Source: Nansenia antarctica
Lineage: Eukaryota > Chordata > Actinopteri > Argentiniformes > Microstomatidae
NCBI GenBank assembly: GCA_963989245.1
Contig: OZ022357.1
Span: forward strand, 21,674,754-21,738,753
Direction of reading: 5' to 3'
DNA: 64,000 nt
Position 1 is the first letter of the stretch, and each line of letters opens with the position of its first letter. The position numbers and the translations under genes were made by a program. Positions 37,101-46,100 of the stretch are shown here, piece by piece. The notes beneath the pieces were generated by a model that was given only the letters and a program-made list of their open reading frames with translations, did no database searches and was not told the origin of the DNA.

Positions 37101-40100
37101 CATGCAACTCATAGCACGAGTCATGGCGCAGGCAGTAAAAACCTCAGGAAACTCCTTCACACTTAGGTCGGGTCCTGTTGGTCGTGTAAACCCAGAACTA
37201 ACTACCAGAGGTGGAGGCACATCACTCCACACTCTTCCTCCAGCCAGGTTATTTCCCAAGATGACGGCCACACCCACCACAGGCAGAGAGGGTCGAACAC
37301 CAATAGTTACTACCCCCTGGACCAGATCAGAGTAAAGCTCAATTTCATGCAAGGGGACAGACAAAGTCTGCATCCCCATCCCTCTAATCAAAACGCTGGT
37401 CCCCACACTTGACTCCTGAGAGAATGTTAAAACCGATTCCAATATAAAAGATTCTGAAGCCCCCGTATCACGAAGTATCTGGACAGGCACTTTCTGTGGG
37501 CTACCCACCAGAGAAACGAAACCTGTAGTAATAAACGGACCAAAATCAGGATCCTCCTCGCTAATCTGTATGGAGGCAGAGCCCTGTAGTGCCCCCGCCA
37601 ACTCAGTAGCCGCAGGTGGGCTGGATACTGAGGATGCCATCACCCCTGGTTTAAAGGGAGACCCCTCGGCAACCCCAGACACTCTTCCTCCTACTCCACC
37701 AGCATGCGCTGCAAGAACCGACGGTCTAACAGAGCCCCCCTTCCCACTGTAGTTTTTTTTTCCTTTTAGGACAGGACACTCCTGTTTCCAGTGACCCTTC
37801 CCAAGGCAATAATTGCATGTCGAGTTAGGATCTACTCTACTCTGACCGCCATGCTCCGACCTTGAAAAAGGGACAGAATAGCCAGGACCTCCGTTTGGGA
37901 ATTTAGCACGATTTACCAATAGGTTAGTCACGGTCGGATTTTGTCTACGGCTCCCCTCGCTACGAAAATGATGTTCACCAAACTGACTCTTATTAGTCAG
38001 TACAAATTCATCTGCCAACACCGCGGCTTGATCTGCTGTTTTTACCTTGTGTTCATTTACGTAAGTGGCAATGCGATCAGGGACAATGGTTTTAAACTGT
38101 TCCAAAATAATCAAATTTGACAGATCCTCCAGAGTATTCACCTCTACCGCCACGCACCAACGATTGAAATGGCTGGTTAGTTCTCTTACAACCTCAACAT
38201 GAGTTTGTTTGTCATGTTTCTTCCATTGTCTAAACCGCTGTCTGTAAGCTTCAGGAACAAGTTCATAAGCCCTAAGGATAGCGGCCTTAACTGTATCATA
38301 ATCTTTCCTCTCTCTACCATTAAGAGCAATATAAGCTTCCTGAGCTCGGCCAATAAGCACACTCTGTAGTAATGCGGTGCGGTCTGAAGTAGACCAGTCC
38401 CTATCGTCGGCAACACTCTCAAACAGTGAAAAGAATACATCAGGATCTTTTTCATTAAACTTTGGCAACAGTCTAACCATGACAGACATATTATCCCTCT
38501 TAGAATTACTCGAATCGCCACCTCCACCGTCAGATAACTTTCCCTCAGTAATCAACCTAAGGCGCTCCCGTTCATGAGCCAATTTATCCAACTCCAATTC
38601 CCTGTCCCTCGCACGCTCTTGTGCCTGAAACTCACGCTCTCGCGTCTGCTCTCGCGTCTGAAATTCACGCTCTTGCATCTGAAATTCACGCTCTCGCGTC
38701 TGTGATTCCATCTGTAATGCTAACAATTCCTTCTGTTGATCAAATGTTAACTCAGTGGACCCAGATGCAACCCCAACGGATATTTTAGGGACAGACAATT
38801 TACCCTTTAGTATGCCCCTATTAATTAACGTAGTCTGTAAAGCCTCCACTACGTCCTGTTTCTTTGCTCGGCCTTTCACCACCTCAAGCTTAACCTCATA
38901 ATGTTCCACAACCTTCCACAGTTGTTCCTTCGTTAACTGTAACAATCCATCGACCGACGGAGCTGCCACAAACTCCTCAAAAACATCCATAACTCAATAT
39001 AATCAAATAACCAATATTAACCAACCCTAACAAACGGGAATCTCCCCTCCTATTACAAACTCCTCCTATAAACTACTCCCATATCAGCCATAATCTTCAG
39101 CCCATTTAAAGCGAGTAACTGTGCACACATACAAAACAGAAAAGTAACTAACATACTTCGTAAGAGCTGCCCCGCATCTAACTCAGTAATGACTGACTAA
39201 CCACTCAGCTAGTCTTCAGTGCGTTCACATGCAACTCTTCCACCAAGCAAATGCCTGGTGGCGCCCCCGCGTTCAACACACCAAAAATAACAAACGAAAA
39301 CAATAAACAAGCGTTAAGCGCTTCTACTCCTAGCACGGGGGTTCACGTATAGCTCTGATGGTATCTAAACCACCCGCCCTACCTATCCTTCTCTGCTTTG
39401 CATAGAACACAGCACTCACCAAACTCCAGCCGAAGATCACAGCCAATACCAAGAGTTACGTCCTTGTCAGCACAGTCGGACGGCCAGCTCCCCCTCGTCA
39501 CCAGCACCCAAACCAACGTACCAAATATACTAAACAATACATTACATCCAATCCAACCAAAACCCAATAACTATAAACAATAACCATGCGGGTCTCCCAA
39601 TATAGAGTTGGACAAATCCAACAATCCAATCCCGAATATCAACTATGAAAAGGGAGAGAATATTGCTCTCACCAAATTCACTCCCGGACGAGCACCCAAT
39701 TTGTTACGCTTGCCTGGCTCAGGACAAGGTGACAAAAAGGGAGACGACACATGGAGAACAATAATAGGAGATTTATTAAAGAATAATAGGTTAAATGGAA
39801 AGAATGATAAAGTAAATCATAACAACAACCAAAAAGGCTGCTGGTTGACCAGGAAGAGAGCGAGTCCATCAATTTGACCCCCTCTTAAAGTTCCTGGGAC
39901 AATCAGGATGATCACCCCCACCTGTGCCCATCTGGAACCAAAAGAGGAGGTCAACGAGACAACAGATGATTGGCGCCCACTGGTGGTACCAGTGTGGATC
40001 GTCACAGTGTGACAGTAAGAGTTATAAGTAAGTAAGTAAGTAATTACTAAATAAGTCAATGTTACTGACCATGCTGCCTGGTGTCTTCCTGCTGTGTTCA

Positions 40101-43100
40101 GACTCTTGATGATGGCGAAGCTGTCGGAGGAGATCTTGGTAGCCTCGTAGCGTGCTAGCGCACAGGAGCGGGAGAAACTGTTTGGCTTCTTGACCCCCAA
40201 CTGGCGCACTCCCACTGTCAACTGCTTAGCCACTCGACCATTCTAGAGAGGAGAGGGAGAGAGAGAGAGAGGGAGGGAGGGAGGGAGGGGGGGGAGGGAG
40301 GGAGGGAGGGGGGGGAGGGAGGGGGAGAGGGAGGGAGTGGGAGAGGGAGGGAGGGAGGGGGAGAGGGAGGGAGAGGGAGGGAGGGAGGGGGAGGGAGAGG
40401 GAGGGAGGGAGGGGGAGGGAGAGAGAGGGAGAGAGGGAGGGGGAGAGAGAGAGAGGGAGGGAGAGAGAGGGAGGGAGAGGGAGGGAGAGAGAGGGAGGGA
40501 GGGAGAGAGAGGGAGGGAGGGAGGGAGGGAGAGAGGGAGGGAGAGGGAGGGAGGGGGAGAGAGGGAGGGGGAGAGGGAGGGGGAGAGGGAGGGAGAGAGA
40601 GGGAGGGGGAGAGGGAGGGAGAGAGAGGGAGGGGGAGGGAGTTAGGGTGGGGGAGAGGGAGGGAGGGAGGGAGGGAGGGGGAGAGGGAGGGAGGGAGAGG
40701 GGGAGAGAGGGAGGGGGAGGGGGAGAGAGGGAGGGAGGGGGGAGAGGGAGAGAGAGGGAGGAAGGGAGGGAGGGGGAGAGAGAGGGAGGGAGGGAGAGAG
40801 GGAGAGAGAGGGAGGGAGGGAGGGGGAGGGAGAGAGAGGGAGGGAGGGAGAGAGGGAGAGAGAGGGAGGGAGGGAGGGGGAGGGAGAGGGAGGGAGGGAG
40901 GGGGAGAGAAAGATGAACAGGAAAGACGGAGCAAGAGAGGGAGGGGTCAAGAGTGGACAAGGAGATGACCTCGTCAGTCTCTGTAGAGGACAACAGGGAG
41001 AGTCAAGATAAAGAGAAGAAAGAGAAGCGGGAGTGTCTCCTCACCGTCTCTCGGTCCTTGGACAGTCTCTCCTCCAACTCTAGAGACAGCTGATGGAGCC
41101 AGTGCTGCACCTGCACACACACACATACTTCAGTTCATCACTTTCACATCAACAGACTTTACCACCCCACAGCGCTAGAGTTAACACTAAGGACTAGACA
41201 TGATCTGGTATTTACGGTACAAGAGATAAACAAAGAGGAAAAAGGGAGAGAAACAGACAGAGTGCATTTCAATATTTGTTATTGTCGTTTCCTCTTGTTG
41301 TCTCCTTCTTCTCAACTGAATTGATCAAAACGACACAGTTCAGCAGCAGTAACAGGTAAACATAATAAGATATCAACTGAACAATGAGCTTTAATCTGTC
41401 CAGTTGTTGATGATCAGTGCAGAAGGAGGAAGCCACTCTAGACTATTGAGATGCACCTGAAGCGACAGCTACTTGGTAGGCAGGGGTCGAAGCACCGTGG
41501 AAAATAAATACCCGCTCTCCGGTGGCGAGGGAGGACTTCCCGGCAAAGGCCTTACTGCAGCCGATGGACATCGAAAGCTGTCTGGGCTTCACGGCTTCAA
41601 ACTCGATCCCACGACACAGGTCATACAGCCACTGACTGCAGGATATAGTACATTATACAACAGTTAGTTCCGACCAAGTAATTTGATTGGACAAGAGGCA
41701 TTCCATGAGTGCTGATATACAGTATAACAGCACTGGGACTTTTAACTAGTGTTGTTCCGATACCGATACTAGTATCGGCATAGCCACCGATACGCACAAA
41801 AATGCTGGTATCGGTATCGGCGAGTACGAACAAATAATAACTCCCGATACCACGTTGCGTTTTTCTCAGCTTGTCTGTAACCTGACACCGCCTTCCTAAC
41901 ACAGACATGCGCAGACATGCCCAGGCATGCTCCTCCCAGAGCAGCTGCTCTCAACCAATGGCGTGGCAGCTTTTGTTTTCACTTCACTATCGCGGAAAAA
42001 CAAACACGCATGCTATAGAGGAAAACATGTCGGGGGTTTGGAGATATTTCAAGGTGGATAGTCCGGTGTGTACAACGGCTAAATGCACAATTTGCGGTCT
42101 CAATGTGTCGAGGGGTGGCACTAAAGCTGCCAGTTTCAATACTAGCAACTTAATTAAGCATTTAAAGCTAAAACATATTAAAGAGCACGACGAGTTTCTG
42201 TCATCTACTGCAGCGACAGCGAGCAAGAGAACGGATGGACCAAAACAACAAATGCTGAGTAGCGCATTCCATAAAAAGGACCAGTGGGACGCGACGAGTG
42301 AAATGGCAAGAAATATGACTGAGAAAATGTCTGAAATGATTGTGCTCTGTGACCTGCCCCTCTCCTTTGTTGACAATGTGGGATTCCGCCTTTTTATGGC
42401 TCACGCGGTACCTAAATACAAAATACCAGGTCGCAAATACATCACGGAGACGGCCGTCCCTGCCCTCAATAAGAAGGTGACTGAGCATGTTTCAGATAAG
42501 CTAGGAAAGGTGCAGGCCATCAGCTTCACTACGGATATTTGGACCAGCGACTTCTAAAATAGTATTATTCCCTCAGGTAGGCCTACATCTTATGTTAGTC
42601 TCAAATGGGCCTTATTTTGTTTGTAAATGTTTACTTGCTGTTGCACTACTTGTACGGTTTTATATCTTAAAGTTATTTTGTTTGTAAATGTTTACTTGCT
42701 GTTGCACTACTACTACGACTGTTTTATATCTTAAAGTTATTTTGTTTGTAAATGTTCACTTGCTGTTGCACTACTACTACGACTGTTTTATATCTTAAAT
42801 GGATATTGCACTGATTGGCATCTGTGAGAGCCACATTTCAGGTTTTATAAGGGGTTGATTTTCTTGTCACCATACCAGGTAGATAATAAAAAAAAGTTCT
42901 ATAGCATTCACTCTCTGTTGGTCTTTTTTCCTGTTTTACAAAGGTTTTGAGCAGTGCCAGACTAAGTGTTAGCAATAATTTTACATCGAGGTGAGTATGC
43001 GTTTTTTTTTTTTTTTTCCTTTTTTTTTTCAAAACGCCGTGGTATCGGATCGGTACTCGGTATCGGCAAGTACTGCACGGTCAGGTATCGGTATCGGTAT

Positions 43101-46100
43101 CGGGATCAAAAAATGGTATCGGAACAACACTACTTTTAACTATATGTATCACTCCGAAATGACCGTTAATACAAAGTAGCTAGCCTGCAGATGTTTGTGT
43201 TCAGGTTACTAGGCAACAGTCCAGTTGCGGAACTATTTTTTGTTGACGGAGCCAAAATAAATGATTAAATAAACAAACAAATCTGTTGTCACTTATTATT
43301 GTTAACTAATGAATTGCGCTGTAGAACTGTTGTATAAAAGCAATATCACACTCGAGGTCGTGCTGTTATTCAGTATAACACACTCCCTCTTGTGTGATAT
43401 TGCTTAATTGTAGTAACTATCAGGTCTGGGTTCAAATAGTGAACATTGAAATAATTTAAAATATGTAGCAATAAGGGATGCATCGATACCGATACTGTGC
43501 TCATGTACCAGTACTCGTACCCGTCAAACTACTCTGATGCAACAGCTCCCGATACCACTCAACGGCAACGTAACGTAACCTCTCGTAGCAGGTATAGGCA
43601 GAGGAGGAGCAATGTCAGCAGTTTGGAGATATTTTAGGATAAGTGATGATGACGACGACAAAAGTAGAGCAGACAGCAAACTATGCTCTGCTAAGTTCTG
43701 CTAAACACCCAGACCCTGTCACATATTTAATTTGTTAGTCAGAAAGTGAGGAAACAGATGAAGAAAATAAAATATGTTTTCAAAGTCATTATTAGAACTA
43801 TAATGGTATTATTTATTTTAATGTAGTACTCAGTATCGATACTCTGTATCGGCAATGGTATCGGTATCGGCATCCCTAGTAGCTATGCTTGATTGAGTTT
43901 GCCTGGCACAATCAAACCAACGGAATACTCCTAAATGTCCAGTCAAAAGTGTTCATACCCAGTCATATTTTTCATTTTATTGGACAGATAGTGAAGACAG
44001 ACAGGAAAGTAAGGAGAAGGGAGAGAGGGCACGTCAGCAGGGCATGGGCCGGATTCGAACCCATGCCGACATGGGCATATGTGTGCACTGTAGACCGCGG
44101 TGCTAGACCACTGGACCACCCCAGGCCACGTACATACCCAGTCTTATCCCCAAAGTGCTGTCCCAGCTGGGCCAGAGAGAAGCGGGTGAGCCCCCCCATG
44201 TTCTCCTCCTCCAGGGTCTCTGTGATCGAGGCTCCAAACTTCCCTCCCAGGCTCCGACTGCAGGTAAACAACAGACTTGATATGATACGACACAGTCAAC
44301 ACATACACCTTTTCTCTTTATTATATCATTGTGTCTATGTTCTAGAAAAGTGCAGTAACAGTAACTCACATCTTGCCAACAGGAAGAGAGTTGAACAGCT
44401 CTGGAACAGAACCTAAGGGCATGATGGTCTGGCAGTTGGGCTTGTTCAGACCACAAGCTAGTTTGGCCAGCATCTGGGGAGAGAGAGGAGGTGGTAACAA
44501 AGGCTGCCAATAGATACTGGATTCTGAATATCATCGAGACAAATGCAAAGTATCAATATTTCTCATTAGCTAGCCAGCCAATACAATGGCTGATGTTATA
44601 CAGAGGTATCAGACTACAACACAGGCACTCAGGGCAGGTGTTACAGACTTGTATGTTTTGGGTTATGTATGTCCTGTGTCTGGTTTTGTTTTGCTTCTGT
44701 CCGTCTCCCCCTAGGTGAAGTGGTGTGCATGTGGTTCCTCCCCTGTTGGTCGTTGGGTTCTGTCCATCATCTTTATCCTGTCAGCCCTCACCTTTGTCCA
44801 ATCATCTACCAGCCCCTGTCGTCCAATCCCAGAAGATCATCGGTCTCCTACTTAATGTGTGTTGTGTCATGTGTAGCGAGAGAGGGAAGTTTTTATTTTT
44901 ATTTTTTTATTATTCACTTTTGTTTAGAGTCTGTTCACGGAAGTCGTCGTTGCTGTGATGTGAATGTTGTAAATAGCCATTTGTAAATATGACACTACTC
45001 ACGCAATGGCATTAAATCATTTGATATAAAAGGTATCCATTGATTGTCAGTTAGTTGTTGCAATACACCCAGTCACCCATGGTTTCAATCGTTTTTTCAT
45101 CTACTGACAGAATTGGTATAGGCAGGAGGTTGCACTCTCCCTCCCTAGTGGCTAACATCTCAGCGAGAGGATAACAGCAGGTATGAAGTAAGTGAGGAAG
45201 CTGTTCTAAATAAATAATTTAAATAATTAGAGGATGGATCAGTAACAGTTAGTGTAAGTGACGGAGTAGCCATAACTATTGGCTCGACTCTCTCTAACTT
45301 TGGTAAAGGACACACCTTGTTGTGAGATATCCCTGCTGAGCAGCGGAAGCCTGTGCACTGCTCCACAGCGGCCCTCATCTCCTCCACGATCAAGCCCCCC
45401 ACAGCCAGTTGCAGCTCCGCACAGCCCGGACCCCCCTCCAGGGAGGACAGCCACTCCTGAAGCCCCCGAGACCTCCGCTCCTCTGGGGAGAGACATGGAG
45501 ATGATTCAGATTCAGATTCAGATAACGTTTATTGCCATTATGCTTGACGCATATAGGAATTTGTTTTGGCATTACAGTAGGTGCGTTTATGCTTTTTTCA
45601 CATGTATACATGAACAAAAACAAATGCAAAAACAGGACAACATAGGACAGACAACAGTGCATTGGATAGTGCTATATATATATATAAAGTGCAGTGCAGA
45701 GTTTTTCAATGGGTCCAGTGCATATTCAGTCCTGAGCAGACTTGGAGGCGGGGGGGAGGGGGAAGCCAGAGTAATTTAGCAGCCTAGCGGCTGAGGGGAA
45801 AAAACTGAGCCTGTGGCGGGCCTTTACTGTTTTAGGCAGCCGCAAACTTCTCCCAGAGGGAAGCAGGGTGAGGAGGCCGTGAGCACCACATTTGGAGACA
45901 CAGCCCTGATGGCTAGCCTACATATGTGACAGCAGCTGGTGAAACCAGGAACAAGTCGCCAACCGACGGACCGTTCAGACTTCTATTCAGAAAAACGTAA
46001 ATAAATCGGAGATAGACTGCTGTTTACTCACTGACGCAACCTGCCCAGCTTTCCTGGTCCAAGTCAGTGTTATGGTTGAGTGGTGGCGGCGAATATGCTG

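Larger units (their letters stand above)
35944..40006 (-). mobile_element. Ty3/Gypsy-type LTR retrotransposon, non-autonomous, in polh intron 9
   Basis: Two 305-bp LTRs (35944-36248 and 39702-40006), both TG...CA, appear identical base for base. The target duplication is GTGTG (35939-35943 and 40007-40011). Reading on the minus strand, a primer-binding-type sequence (TTGGGTGCTCGTCCGGGA) follows the 39702 LTR. A polypurine tract of G residues precedes the other LTR. The only gene is the gag-protease frame at 36564-38990; the reverse transcriptase and RNase H are missing. Identical LTRs imply a recent insertion. Mobility must have depended on proteins supplied by a complete relative. Confidence 0.93.

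Noticed and set aside
40218..40993. Ser/Pro/Leu-rich and Arg/Glu/Gly-rich frames of over 200 codons
   Set aside because: They are produced by the GGGA/GAGA purine tract in a polh intron; the same holds for 29274-29735.
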